A DNA stretch of 64,000 nucleotides from contig OZ245058.1 in assembly GCA_965224595.1 (NCBI GenBank), forward strand, positions 496,001-560,000. The letters run 5' to 3'. The notes below the pieces were generated by a model. It did not search any database. It was given only the letters and a program-made list of their open reading frames with translations, and had not been told where the DNA came from. This DNA comes from Aliivibrio_A sp016764915. GTDB lineage: Bacteria > Pseudomonadota > Gammaproteobacteria > Enterobacterales > Vibrionaceae. Position 1 is the stretch's first letter, and the number at the start of each line of letters is the position of its first letter. Position numbers and translations under genes: made by a program. Shown piece after piece: positions 7,117-14,892 of this stretch.

Positions 7117-8250
7117 TTATTCGATCTGTATGTGCATAACATCGCCAATTTGAATGCTGCTGGCCAATTGTGGTTGGTTTATCTCGAGTTCTGCACCTTG
7201 TTCGTAAATACGAGTGACCGTCAAAGTAATGTCGGTTTTTGATACTTTGTTTCTTGGTAGGCCTCGTTGGTCTATAAATGAGCTAGTGTGCCAAAGATCT
7301 AACGTATCACCTTGTTGTACGCCGTGAATACGACCAAGGTCAATACTGACTTTATTACCTTTAACCGCAATCACCTGTGGCAGTGTCATTTTACAAGCAA
7401 ATTCACCTTCTAAATCAAGCATCATATTGCGGCTGACCCTGAGTATCATTTGGCCGTAAGTGGATGTCCAAAAACGAGCACTTTTTGTATCCACATGGCT
7501 GGTTTTTGCAAACGGCCACTCGGCAATTTCACGGTAACTGTTTTGATAAATGGTTTGTCCTGTTTTTCCATCAATGACAAAGATACTAAGGGCAAACTGA
7601 CGATTAGTTTGATCGCTTTGCAGCAATTTTTGATCAATGGTGGCACTTAAATCCGTAATGGAACCGCCTATGATGTAGTGCGCTCCAGTGTCTTCAGCGA
7701 TCATTTTCATGGTTGAAGGGCGGTCTTGGCGTATCTCTAAATCAGTGACACCAACAGAGATAAAAGATTGAGACTCTCTATTAATTTGGCGGGTGAAAAG
7801 AGCACTTAAGTCGTCTCCAATTTGGTAAATTTTACCCATAACCGCTTGCTGTGGAGAGACAAGGTCAATGTTACCGACTAAGAATGTCTTCTTATATTGA
7901 GTTGTGTGGCAACTGTTTGCCGATGGGTAGATGTCCATTCTCGCCGTTAGGTAATACTTGCCGTCTTTTTGGCGCTCTTTAATGATCTGAATCTGACGTA
8001 CTTCACTGTTACTAAATTGATAATCATCCTCTCCTTTTTCCAAGAAAGGGCGCAGATGCTTAAGGCTGCTCATGTCACCGCCCGAGAAGACCATAGCTTG
8101 ATAGGTTGCGTCTTCTAGCGCCAATAACCTTGCCTCACTCTCGTTGGCTAAAATGGTCGAGCTGCCAGTCACTTCGTACCATGCCGCTTGCGATGACATA
8201 GTGTAAGTTACTGTAAATATGGCGATTATGTATAAAAATATTGTTTTCAT
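7117..8250 (-). CDS. flgT: Flagellar H-ring protein FlgT
   Basis: 377 residues with an N-terminal signal peptide (about 1-22, ending SSQA before AWYEV). It matches Vibrio FlgT in length and organisation: an N-terminal region (AWYEVTGSSTILANESEARL), a middle Rossmann-like region (around FISVGVTDLEIRQ) and a C-terminal SH3-like part (around VSIDLGRIHGVQQGDTLDLW). In Vibrio, FlgT builds the H ring around the LP ring in the periplasm and is needed for assembly of the MotX/MotY T ring and the stator. It is transcribed away from flgO-flgP, which encode partners of the same structure. A minus-strand sigma-54 promoter candidate lies about 90 bp upstream (8342-8356). Confidence 0.93.
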   Translation of the reverse strand: MKTIFLYIIAIFTVTYTMSSQAAWYEVTGSSTILANESEARLLALEDATYQAMVFSGGDMSSLKHLRPFLEKGEDDYQFSNSEVRQIQIIKERQKDGKYYLTARMDIYPSANSCHTTQYKKTFLVGNIDLVSPQQAVMGKIYQIGDDLSALFTRQINRESQSFISVGVTDLEIRQDRPSTMKMIAEDTGAHYIIGGSITDLSATIDQKLLQSDQTNRQFALSIFVIDGKTGQTIYQNSYREIAEWPFAKTSHVDTKSARFWTSTYGQMILRVSRNMMLDLEGEFACKMTLPQVIAVKGNKVSIDLGRIHGVQQGDTLDLWHTSSFIDQRGLPRNKVSKTDITLTVTRIYEQGAELEINQPQLASSIQIGDVMHIQIE

Positions 8251-8267
8251 CTATTTTATTACCAAGT

Positions 8268-8282
8268 GGGTATGAATTTTGC
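8268..8282 (+). promoter_or_regulatory. Candidate sigma-54 promoter for flgO-flgP
   Basis: GGGTATGAATTTTGC keeps the invariant GG-N10-GC spacing and the TTGC -12 element, but its -24 element departs from TGGCAC. It would start transcription near 8294, leaving a leader of roughly 145 nt before flgO. Confidence 0.45.
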
Positions 8283-8341
8283 AAAGTATCAATCAGTAAA
8301 AAGATTATGATGTACTTCAGATAGATTGCCTAGTTACAAAA

Positions 8342-8356
8342 GCAATTATTGTTCCA
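8342..8356 (-). promoter_or_regulatory. Candidate sigma-54 promoter for flgT
   Basis: On the minus strand TGGAACAATAATTGC matches the GG-N10-GC pattern with a good TTGC -12 element. Predicted start near 8330, about 80 nt upstream of flgT. It faces the flgO candidate promoter, so the two leaders would overlap. Confidence 0.5.
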
Positions 8357-8437
8357 AATTATTAAGACTCGTAATGGTTAGCGATATATAACGGTTACGT
8401 AGCGGTAGAACCTACAGAGTGTTTCTGGAGAAATAGA

Positions 8438-9073
8438 ATGAGAGTATGCACAATATTGATATTAGCGTTAATGGTCACCTCGTGTGCCTATTCGCCAATA
8501 TATAACGGTAAAGAACCCTATTCAGGCAGTCGCTTTATGCTGTTAGAGAATCCAACCCACACCATGGATTACTTTGTTGACGGTCTAACGGATCAGTTAG
8601 TGACATCGAATACTGGAATGTCATCGCGAACGCCAATAGCGATTACTTCATTTGTTGATTTGCAGCAGGTTGATCAAACCAACTGGTTAGGTAACTCGGT
8701 AACCGAAGGTTTTATGTATCAGTTACAACGTCGTGGATTTAAAGTGATTGATTATAAAACCACGGGCAATATTCGAGTCACCAGTAAAGGCGATTTTGCG
8801 TTTAGCCGAGATTGGAAAGATTTAGTACAAGAGCAAGAAGTTGATTATGTCCTGACAGGCACTATGTTACGACAAGATGGCGGTGTGTGGATTAATGCTC
8901 GTGTCATTGGCATGCAAACAAGAGTTGTTGTAGCATCGGCGCAAGGCTTCTTACCGGCTGATCGTATTGGTCGTGATTTAGATACGTTGAACTCGATGAG
9001 AATGGAAGATGGCGTGTTGATTCGCAACGACGCGAAAACAACATCTCGTCAAACGACTATTTTAAAACCTTAG
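8438..9073 (+). CDS. flgO: Flagellar outer-membrane lipoprotein FlgO
   Basis: 211-residue predicted lipoprotein: a short hydrophobic leader ending in VTSC, with acylated cysteine at residue 16. The body fits FlgO (NWLGNSVTEGFMYQLQRRGF, VDYVLTGTMLRQDGGVWINA). In Vibrio cholerae FlgO is an outer-membrane protein needed with FlgP for flagellar stability and motility, probably as part of basal-body rings. flgP starts 9 bp downstream, so the two form an operon, and the divergent flgT works in the same structure. ATG has GGAGAAAT before it. Confidence 0.92.
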   Translation: MRVCTILILALMVTSCAYSPIYNGKEPYSGSRFMLLENPTHTMDYFVDGLTDQLVTSNTGMSSRTPIAITSFVDLQQVDQTNWLGNSVTEGFMYQLQRRGFKVIDYKTTGNIRVTSKGDFAFSRDWKDLVQEQEVDYVLTGTMLRQDGGVWINARVIGMQTRVVVASAQGFLPADRIGRDLDTLNSMRMEDGVLIRNDAKTTSRQTTILKP

Positions 9074-9082
9074 GAGAGAGTT

Positions 9083-9514
9083 ATGCGTAGTTGGGTTTTA
9101 ATCCTTATATTGTTTTTAAGTGGCTGTGTGCCTTTTGCTGAAATGCGTGAGCAGAATATGATTCATGCAGTGGGTTATGCCAGCATTAATGATCAGATGG
9201 GACGCAGTAAGGAAGAAAAAAGCATTAAAGCAATGCGAGCGTCGAAAATTGATGCATATAGAGAGCTAACAGAACAAGTTTATGGAATGCGGATTAGTGG
9301 ACAGATTCAGACACGAAACCAAAAACTTGGGACAGAGAACACAACGGGTGCGGTAGATGGTATTATCCGCGCAGCTAAAGTGGTGAAGAGTTATCCGGTT
9401 GGTGATAGTTACGTTACTGAGATGTCATTGGATCTTGATAAAATGGAAGAGATGAAGCGTCATGGTGAAGTGCATTCCGTGCCTTCTACCCAAAAGCGCA
9501 CTACTCTTTTCTAA
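9083..9514 (+). CDS. flgP: Flagellar lipoprotein FlgP
   Basis: 143 residues with a lipobox LSGC (cysteine 15), so an outer-membrane lipoprotein. Resembles Vibrio FlgP (HAVGYASINDQMGRSKEEK, KIDAYRELTEQVYGM, with a DUF/LPP20-like fold). FlgP is reported to form or support the outer H ring around the LP ring and is required for motility in V. cholerae. The start has GGAGAG five bases upstream. It is followed within 30 bp by a terminator that closes flgO-flgP. Confidence 0.92.
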   Translation: MRSWVLILILFLSGCVPFAEMREQNMIHAVGYASINDQMGRSKEEKSIKAMRASKIDAYRELTEQVYGMRISGQIQTRNQKLGTENTTGAVDGIIRAAKVVKSYPVGDSYVTEMSLDLDKMEEMKRHGEVHSVPSTQKRTTLF

Positions 9515-9540
9515 TCGCATAGCGCGTTAAGCCATTTTGA

Positions 9541-9570
9541 AAAACAGTCGTTAAGGGCTGTTTTTTCTTT
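9541..9570. terminator. Terminator between convergent flgP and flgN
   Basis: AAAACAGTC (9541-9549) and GGCTGTTTT (9556-9564) form a nine-pair stem with one T-G pair, followed by TTCTTTT on the plus strand. The A-rich left arm also gives T residues on the minus strand, so it may serve flgN as well. Confidence 0.85.
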
Positions 9571-9623
9571 TGGGGTAAACAAAAATATATATAAAAAAAA
9601 GAGGAGGGATAGAGTTGTTTGGA

Positions 9624-10052
9624 TTATGCTTTGATGTTGGTGCCTAGGGTAGTAATATTTTTTGTTTGGCCGCTGCTGGTGTAAGTCATTCCAGATTTCC
9701 CTCGGCTTTGCTGTAACATGTTATTCAGTTTATTATTACTTAACTGTGCCCGTTGTAAGGCCTCTCCGTTGGTTAAGTTCTCTTGCTGGCAATCGTGTAT
9801 AATGGATTGCACTTCTTGCACTTTTTTATTCAGGTCATCGTCATCTAAAAGCAACTGTCTATCAGGATGGCTGCCTAATAGGTTATCTTGTTGTTGGATC
9901 TGATTTAATAGTTCTAATTTGTCTTGCGCAACTTGTTCTATCTGTGTAGGTTTTCTTTCTGCAATAGCTTTTCTCTCTCTCAGTAATAGTGACGAAAATG
10001 AGAGTACTATTTTTTTCTGTTGATCTAACAGTTCAGAAAGAGACTGTCCCAT
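9624..10052 (-). CDS. flgN: Flagellar export chaperone FlgN
   Basis: 142 residues from ATG at 10052. A TTG at 10079 would extend it into flgM, but the ATG lies one base after the flgM stop and has AGG eight bases upstream, so I prefer it. The protein is all-helical with the FlgN-type start (SLSELLDQQKKIVLSFSSLL) and a basic, Gln-rich tail. FlgN is the cytoplasmic chaperone that keeps the hook-filament junction proteins FlgK and FlgL (both encoded in this window) ready for export. It forms a two-gene operon with flgM. Confidence 0.88.
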   Translation of the reverse strand: MGQSLSELLDQQKKIVLSFSSLLLRERKAIAERKPTQIEQVAQDKLELLNQIQQQDNLLGSHPDRQLLLDDDDLNKKVQEVQSIIHDCQQENLTNGEALQRAQLSNNKLNNMLQQSRGKSGMTYTSSGQTKNITTLGTNIKA

Positions 10053-10053
10053 G

Positions 10054-10368
10054 CTATAAACCTGCGAGCTCTTCTTCAAATTTCATCATGTTAACCGCCA
10101 ATTTTTCAGGATCGATAGTGTATGCCCCACTTCTAATGGCATCTTTGATGGAATCTACTTTAGCGCTATCAAATTGTGGTTCAGAAGCAAGTTGTTGGTG
10201 ATATTGACCAATCGCTTTCCCCTGATTACTTAACGATACAGCATCGTGTTTAGTTGCAACTGATTCATTTGAAGAAGCAGATTGCTTTTTTACATTTTGC
10301 TCAGATGAAGCCTGAGTTCTGCTATTAGTCAGTGGTTGACTTGAGCGAAGATGATCAATACTTGCCAT
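10054..10368 (-). CDS. flgM: Anti-sigma-28 factor FlgM
   Basis: 104 residues, with a disordered Ser/Gln-rich N-terminal half and the conserved C-terminal sigma-binding helices (DSAKVDSIKDAIRSGAYTID, then EKLAVNMMKFEEELAGL). FlgM holds sigma-28 (FliA, encoded at 53271) inactive until it is exported through the finished hook; in Vibrio it leaves through the sheathed polar flagellum. A minus-strand sigma-28 promoter candidate (10412-10438) would give the usual late feedback on its own expression. flgN follows directly. Confidence 0.93.
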   Translation of the reverse strand: MASIDHLRSSQPLTNSRTQASSEQNVKKQSASSNESVATKHDAVSLSNQGKAIGQYHQQLASEPQFDSAKVDSIKDAIRSGAYTIDPEKLAVNMMKFEEELAGL

Positions 10369-10411
10369 GATGAAAGCCTTTTTCTGCCATTAATGTAGTT
10401 GCTGTCTAATT

Positions 10412-10438
10412 GTATCGACATTGTTACGAAGATCTTTA
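10412..10438 (-). promoter_or_regulatory. Candidate sigma-28 promoter for flgM-flgN
   Basis: Minus strand TAAAGATC, 11 bp, then GTCGATAC: the same architecture as TAAAGTTT-N11-GCCGATAA. It lies 44 bp upstream of the flgM start, giving FliA-dependent expression of its own inhibitor. Confidence 0.7.
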
Positions 10439-10463
10439 ACGTTATTTGTAAAAAGAGTGTCTA

Positions 10464-11201
10464 TTAAAAGCGTACACTAATTTCACCAACATTTGTCACG
10501 ATTCCTTCAATTATACGCTTTGATTTGTCATTTTTCACTTTTACTTGCTCACCAAGGGAACCATCATTTAAAGCTGTGCCCTTCGTCACGATACTCAGTC
10601 CGCCTTTCACTGCTTTTATGATGACTTTATCATTGCGACATACTAAACAGATATCACCCTTTTCAATCGGTTCACCCATGCGTACACTACGCTTTACCCG
10701 TGAACCAATAATTTTATCTTTATCAGTAAACCCACCTTTGCGATAGGTGTTAGTATTGACCAATGTTGAGGTTAAATCCGATGAAGAGAGAACAGTTCCT
10801 CTAGAGAGTGGTTTGACAGCGGTGATCAGTGGCACCATTAATTTGGTTCTTACGGGAACATAAACACGCCATTTATCGGGTAAACACTGAACTAAAATGG
10901 ATGAGTGATCAGAGACTCTTTTGTTGCCAGGTAGTGATGTCTCTAATGCTACAGGGCAGTCTGAGGTGCGAATCCTTGAGTCTAAATATCCAGCTTCAAT
11001 GGATAACACGCCATTTTCAGGTTGAGTGACTAATGAGCGAACGTGAGCGGTTGCTGCTGATTTAATTGCAACAAGTTGTTCAGCGGTTGCAGCATTAAGA
11101 AAAGAACTAAAGAAAAAAATTGTGATGCCGATACAAAAAAATCTACTAAAATGAACTGTAGATGATACATTTAGCAGTGAATATACTTTAAAATATGTCA
11201 T
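10464..11201 (-). CDS. flgA: Flagellar P-ring assembly chaperone FlgA
   Basis: 245 residues from ATG at 11201; an upstream in-frame ATG at 11243 would add 14 residues and leave only 36 bp to the divergent cheV. Neither start has a strong ribosome site, so the start is uncertain. A hydrophobic stretch (FFCIGITIFFFSSFLNA) near the N terminus acts as a signal peptide. The C-terminal half is an SAF domain (VPLITAVKPLSRGTVLSSSD, then GSRVKRSVRMGEPI). FlgA is a periplasmic chaperone for assembling FlgI into the P ring. It is divergent from cheV, with the flgM operon behind it. Confidence 0.9.
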   Translation of the reverse strand: MTYFKVYSLLNVSSTVHFSRFFCIGITIFFFSSFLNAATAEQLVAIKSAATAHVRSLVTQPENGVLSIEAGYLDSRIRTSDCPVALETSLPGNKRVSDHSSILVQCLPDKWRVYVPVRTKLMVPLITAVKPLSRGTVLSSSDLTSTLVNTNTYRKGGFTDKDKIIGSRVKRSVRMGEPIEKGDICLVCRNDKVIIKAVKGGLSIVTKGTALNDGSLGEQVKVKNDKSKRIIEGIVTNVGEISVRF

Positions 11202-11279
11202 TCTGTTTGTCTTTATCTGTAGTGAAATAAGTGATATGGACATAGTCTACTAAAAAAAGAACAAGATGGAGCCACACAA

Positions 11280-12209
11280 ATGACTGGGATTCTTGATTCA
11301 GTGAATCAACGCACACAAATTGTTGGACAAAATCGTTTAGAGTTGCTGACCTTTCGTTTAATGGGCAGACAACGTTATGGAATAAATGTTTTTAAAGTAA
11401 AAGAAGTTCTGCAGTGTCCAAAATTAACCGTATTACCTAATTTAAAACCTATGGTTAAAGGTGTGGCCCATATCCGTGGACAAACCATTTCAGTGATAGA
11501 TTTGAGCTTTGCAATTGGCGGAAGACCAGTAGAAGACCTCGAAAAAAGTTTTCTCGTTATTTCTGAATTTAATCGTACCATTCAAGGATTCCTTGTCAGT
11601 TCAGTAGAAAGAATAGTGAATATGAACTGGGAAGCAATGTTACCGCCACCTGATGGCGCTGGCAGAGACCATTACTTAACCGCGGTAACCACAATTGATG
11701 AAGATCTGGTTGAGATTATCGATGTAGAAAAAATCCTTGCAGAAATTATGCCAGTTGAAGAGACAATGGATGCTGGGCTTATTGAAGAAATTGCTGAGAT
11801 CAGTGACGTAACTGCACGTAAAATATTGGTTTCTGATGATTCATCTGTGGCGAGAAAGCAGGTTAAGAGAGCCATTGAAGCGATTGGATTTGAAGTTGTT
11901 TTAGCCAAAGATGGTAAGGAAGCGTTAGCGCTGTTAGAACAGATGGCAGAACAGGGCAGTATTTACGATCAGCTCGCCTTGGTGATTTCAGATATTGAAA
12001 TGCCTGAGATGGATGGTTATACCTTTACCACTGAAGTCAGACGAAATCCGCAATTGAAAGATCTTTATGTGATTTTGCATACCTCTTTGAGTGGCGTTTT
12101 CAATCAAGCAATGATTGAGCGTGTAGGAGCAAACAAGTTTATCGCTAAATTTAACCCTATAGAATTAGGAACAGCAGTTAAAGAAGCAATAGAAGTGACT
12201 CAAAAATAA
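11280..12209 (+). CDS. cheV: Chemotaxis coupling protein CheV (CheW plus receiver)
   Basis: 309 residues: an N-terminal CheW-like domain (about 15-160, with RYGINVFKVKEVLQCP and HIRGQTISVIDL) and a C-terminal response-regulator receiver (about 180-305) with acidic pair SDDSS and phospho-acceptor D238 in VISDIEMPEMDGY. CheV couples receptors to CheA, and its phosphorylation is thought to adjust array activity during adaptation. cheR follows after 48 bp. The RBS GGAG lies eight bases before ATG. In the Vibrio polar system cheV-cheR sits beside flgA and flgB exactly as here. Confidence 0.95.
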   Translation: MTGILDSVNQRTQIVGQNRLELLTFRLMGRQRYGINVFKVKEVLQCPKLTVLPNLKPMVKGVAHIRGQTISVIDLSFAIGGRPVEDLEKSFLVISEFNRTIQGFLVSSVERIVNMNWEAMLPPPDGAGRDHYLTAVTTIDEDLVEIIDVEKILAEIMPVEETMDAGLIEEIAEISDVTARKILVSDDSSVARKQVKRAIEAIGFEVVLAKDGKEALALLEQMAEQGSIYDQLALVISDIEMPEMDGYTFTTEVRRNPQLKDLYVILHTSLSGVFNQAMIERVGANKFIAKFNPIELGTAVKEAIEVTQK

Positions 12210-12257
12210 TGAGCCTTTGGGCTATTTATATATTGAATATTAATAAAAAGAGCAAAA

Positions 12258-13085
12258 ATGACAACAATCAGTATTAGCGATCAAGAGTATCGCGATTTTA
12301 GTCGGTTTTTAGAATCTAAGTGTGCCATTGCACTTGGAGACGGGAAACAGTACTTAGTACGTAGTCGCTTAAGTCCCCTTGTTCAGCGTTTTTCATTAAG
12401 TTCACTTTCAGAATTATTAATGAAAGTGTCGACAGGACGAGATAAAGAGCTGCAGCTTGCTGCTGTCGATGCTATGACGACAAATGAAACGCTATGGTTT
12501 CGAGATACTTACCCGTTTAAGGTGTTAGGTGAAAAACTGTTACCAGAGTTTGCCGCTAACAAACGCCCGATAAAGATCTGGTCAGCAGCCAGCTCATCTG
12601 GGCAGGAAGCTTACTCTATGGGTATGACCATTGCTGAGATTCAAGCTCGTCGCCCCGGTTTTCTGCCAACTATTCAAATTACAGGTACCGATATTTCTCA
12701 GACAATGCTTGAGAACTGTCGTGCTGGTATCTATGATAACTTGGCACTAGGCAGAGGTTTGTCCCCTGAGCGTAAGAAGTTGTTCTTTAAAGATGTGGGT
12801 GATGGCCGAATGGCGATTGACGACAAAATTAAACGAATGATGAACTTCCGTCCTCAAAATTTGATGGATAGCTATGTATTGCTTGGTAAGTTCGATATTA
12901 TTTTTTGCCGAAATGTATTGATCTATTTTACACCAGAGATGAAATCGAAAGTGTTAAATCAAATGGCAACCAGTTTGAATCCAGGCGGTTATTTACTGTT
13001 AGGCGCTTCTGAGTCATTAACAGGTTTAACTGATAAGTTTGATATGGTGCGTTGTAACCCGGGCATTATCTATAAGCTTAAATAG
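12258..13085 (+). CDS. cheR: Chemoreceptor methyltransferase CheR
   Basis: 275 residues. An N-terminal helical domain is followed by an SAM-dependent methyltransferase core with motif WSAASSSGQEAYSMGM, the acidic ITGTDIS, and CRNVLIYFTPEM. CheR methylates glutamates on receptor coiled coils and opposes CheB (57327). It forms an operon with cheV and ends at a strong terminator. ATG is preceded by AAGAG five bases away. Confidence 0.95.
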   Translation: MTTISISDQEYRDFSRFLESKCAIALGDGKQYLVRSRLSPLVQRFSLSSLSELLMKVSTGRDKELQLAAVDAMTTNETLWFRDTYPFKVLGEKLLPEFAANKRPIKIWSAASSSGQEAYSMGMTIAEIQARRPGFLPTIQITGTDISQTMLENCRAGIYDNLALGRGLSPERKKLFFKDVGDGRMAIDDKIKRMMNFRPQNLMDSYVLLGKFDIIFCRNVLIYFTPEMKSKVLNQMATSLNPGGYLLLGASESLTGLTDKFDMVRCNPGIIYKLK

Positions 13086-13118
13086 ATGTTGAAACATTAA
13101 GCGATACCTATATTAATT

Positions 13119-13141
13119 AAAACGGCTGCGGCCGTTTTTTT
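13119..13141 (+). terminator. Terminator of cheV-cheR
   Basis: AAAACGGC (13119-13126) and GCCGTTTT (13131-13138) enclose a TGCG loop and run into T residues, 33 bp after the cheR stop. Confidence 0.9.
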
Positions 13142-13227
13142 ATATCTGATAGAAAATGCTCTTTACGCAATCTGGCGCATTCCTTGCTAAACTAACAACA
13201 GTATTTGATTTTAAGTGTAATTATTTC

Positions 13228-13242
13228 TGGCACAGCAATTGC
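13228..13242 (+). promoter_or_regulatory. Sigma-54 promoter of the flgBCDE operon
   Basis: TGGCACAGCAATTGC is an essentially perfect sigma-54 promoter (TGGCAC-N5-TTGC). It lies 77 bp upstream of the flgB start in the gap after the cheR terminator, consistent with FlrA/FlrC-dependent rod-hook expression. Confidence 0.85.
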
Positions 13243-13318
13243 ATTTATTAAATCGTAAGAAAAAGTTTCATCAGATAAGTAAAGTGACAACAGTTTGAAC
13301 GTTCTTGTAGAGGTTGAT

Positions 13319-13714
13319 ATGGGCATTTCTTTTAATAACGCATTGGGTATACACCAACACACTGTTGGCGTCCGTGGTGACAGGGCTGAGATTATCTCAA
13401 CCAATATCGCTCAGGCCAATACCCCAGGTTATAAATCAAGAGGAATGGACTTTAGTCGGGCATTGCAAGCGGCAAGTTCTGGGGCAAGTATCGGCCTTAG
13501 CCGCACAGATGGACGGCACATATATGCCTCTACCAAAGTGACTGGAGAAAAGATGTATCGTACACCAACACAACCTGATACGGGTGATGGTAATACGGTT
13601 GATGTGGATTTGGAGCGTAATTTATTTATGCAAAACCAATTGAGATATCAAGCATCTTTGGACTTTTTAGGCAGCAAGTTCAAGAACCTAACCAAAGCAA
13701 TTAAGGGGCAATAA
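13319..13714 (+). CDS. flgB: Flagellar proximal rod protein FlgB
   Basis: 131 residues. The ATG at 13319 has AGAGG five bases upstream and gives the family-typical start MGISFNNALGIHQ; an upstream TTG would add an unlikely eight residues. The rod-protein signature ISTNIAQANTPGYKSRGMDF is present. FlgB is the most proximal rod subunit, sitting on FliE/FliF, and is exported by the type III apparatus without a cleaved signal. It is first in flgBCDE behind a near-perfect sigma-54 promoter. Confidence 0.95.
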   Translation: MGISFNNALGIHQHTVGVRGDRAEIISTNIAQANTPGYKSRGMDFSRALQAASSGASIGLSRTDGRHIYASTKVTGEKMYRTPTQPDTGDGNTVDVDLERNLFMQNQLRYQASLDFLGSKFKNLTKAIKGQ

Positions 13715-13717
13715 CAG

Positions 13718-14134
13718 ATGAGCTTATTTAATATTTTTAATGTTACAGGTTCTGCCATGAGTGCAGAGTCGGTTCGTCTTAATACTACCTCAAGCAATAT
13801 GGCTAATGCGGACAGTGTAAGTAGCTCAGCTGAGCAGACTTATAAAGCACGCCACGCTATCTTTGGAGCGGAGTTGAGTAAGGCTAAATATAACCGTGAT
13901 GAAAGTGTCCCGGTAAAAGTTCTCGGTATCGTAGAGAGTCAAAAACCTCTTATTGCCGAATATAAACCAGATCACCCTATGGCAAATGAAGATGGCTATA
14001 TATTTAAGCCAAACGTCAATGTTATGGAAGAGATGGCAAACATGATTTCAGCATCACGAGCGTACCAAACGAACGTACAAATTGCTGATGCAAGTAAACA
14101 GATGCTGCTGCGTACGCTGCAGATGGGTCAATAG
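13718..14134 (+). CDS. flgC: Flagellar proximal rod protein FlgC
   Basis: 138 residues; N-terminal rod motif (RLNTTSSNMANADSVSSSAE) and C-terminal flg_bbr helix (MISASRAYQTNVQIADASKQ). Structural subunit of the proximal rod. It starts 3 bp after the flgB stop with AAGGGG upstream, so it is co-translated with flgB. Confidence 0.95.
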   Translation: MSLFNIFNVTGSAMSAESVRLNTTSSNMANADSVSSSAEQTYKARHAIFGAELSKAKYNRDESVPVKVLGIVESQKPLIAEYKPDHPMANEDGYIFKPNVNVMEEMANMISASRAYQTNVQIADASKQMLLRTLQMGQ

Positions 14135-14151
14135 GGTAAGGGAGACGTAAT

Positions 14152-14865
14152 ATGGCCGGAATTAACGGCATAGGTCAAAACAGCCTATCCTACATCGATC
14201 AGCTGAAAGATCTGCAAGATAAGAAGCTGAAAGGTGATGAAAAAGTCACAGGTCAAAATCAACTGAAGCAAGAAGATTTCCTCTCTTTGCTTACTAAACA
14301 GCTTGCTCAGCAAGATCCGTTTAAACCAGTTGGTAATGATCAGATGATTGCGCAAATGGCATCATTTGCCACCGTTGATGGTATTGGCAAGATGAATAGT
14401 CAGTTCGATAGTTTGAACGCATCTATGACATCGAATCAAGCTCTACAAGCGTCTTCGTTAGTGGGACGTGATGTGTTAGTACCAGGCGCTAAAGGTCTAA
14501 AAGAAGCAGATAAGGGAATGGCGGCAATGATTAAACTGCCGCAGTCGATGAACAACTTGCTGGTTCGTATTGAAAATGAACAAGGCCAGTTGATGAGAAC
14601 CTTAGATGTGGGTGCTAAACCTGCCGGAGACACTCGAATTGAGTGGGACGGAAAAGATGAAAACGGCAACGCATTGCCTGCTGGTCGCTACAGTGTAAAA
14701 GCGGGTGGCATACTGGATGGAGAGAGCAAAGAGTTTGATGTTTCAACATACGCAAACGTCAACAGTGTTCTTTTAGGTAAAGGCGATGGACATGTAATGC
14801 TTAATCTAGCTGGTTTTCAGTCACCAGTGCGACTTGCTGAAGTGTTAGAAGTTGGCAAGGCATAA
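14152..14865 (+). CDS. flgD: Hook-capping protein FlgD
   Basis: 237 residues. The N-terminal export and assembly region LKQEDFLSLLTKQLAQQDPF is diagnostic, followed by a Tudor-like/Ig-like body containing the FlgD Ig signature (RIEWDGKDENGNALPAGRYS). FlgD caps the growing hook and is shed when the hook is complete. GGAGACG precedes ATG. It lies between flgC and flgE, as in other enteric and Vibrio clusters. Confidence 0.95.
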   Translation: MAGINGIGQNSLSYIDQLKDLQDKKLKGDEKVTGQNQLKQEDFLSLLTKQLAQQDPFKPVGNDQMIAQMASFATVDGIGKMNSQFDSLNASMTSNQALQASSLVGRDVLVPGAKGLKEADKGMAAMIKLPQSMNNLLVRIENEQGQLMRTLDVGAKPAGDTRIEWDGKDENGNALPAGRYSVKAGGILDGESKEFDVSTYANVNSVLLGKGDGHVMLNLAGFQSPVRLAEVLEVGKA

Positions 14866-14892
14866 TACAAAGAGTTAGATAGGGGATCAGGA

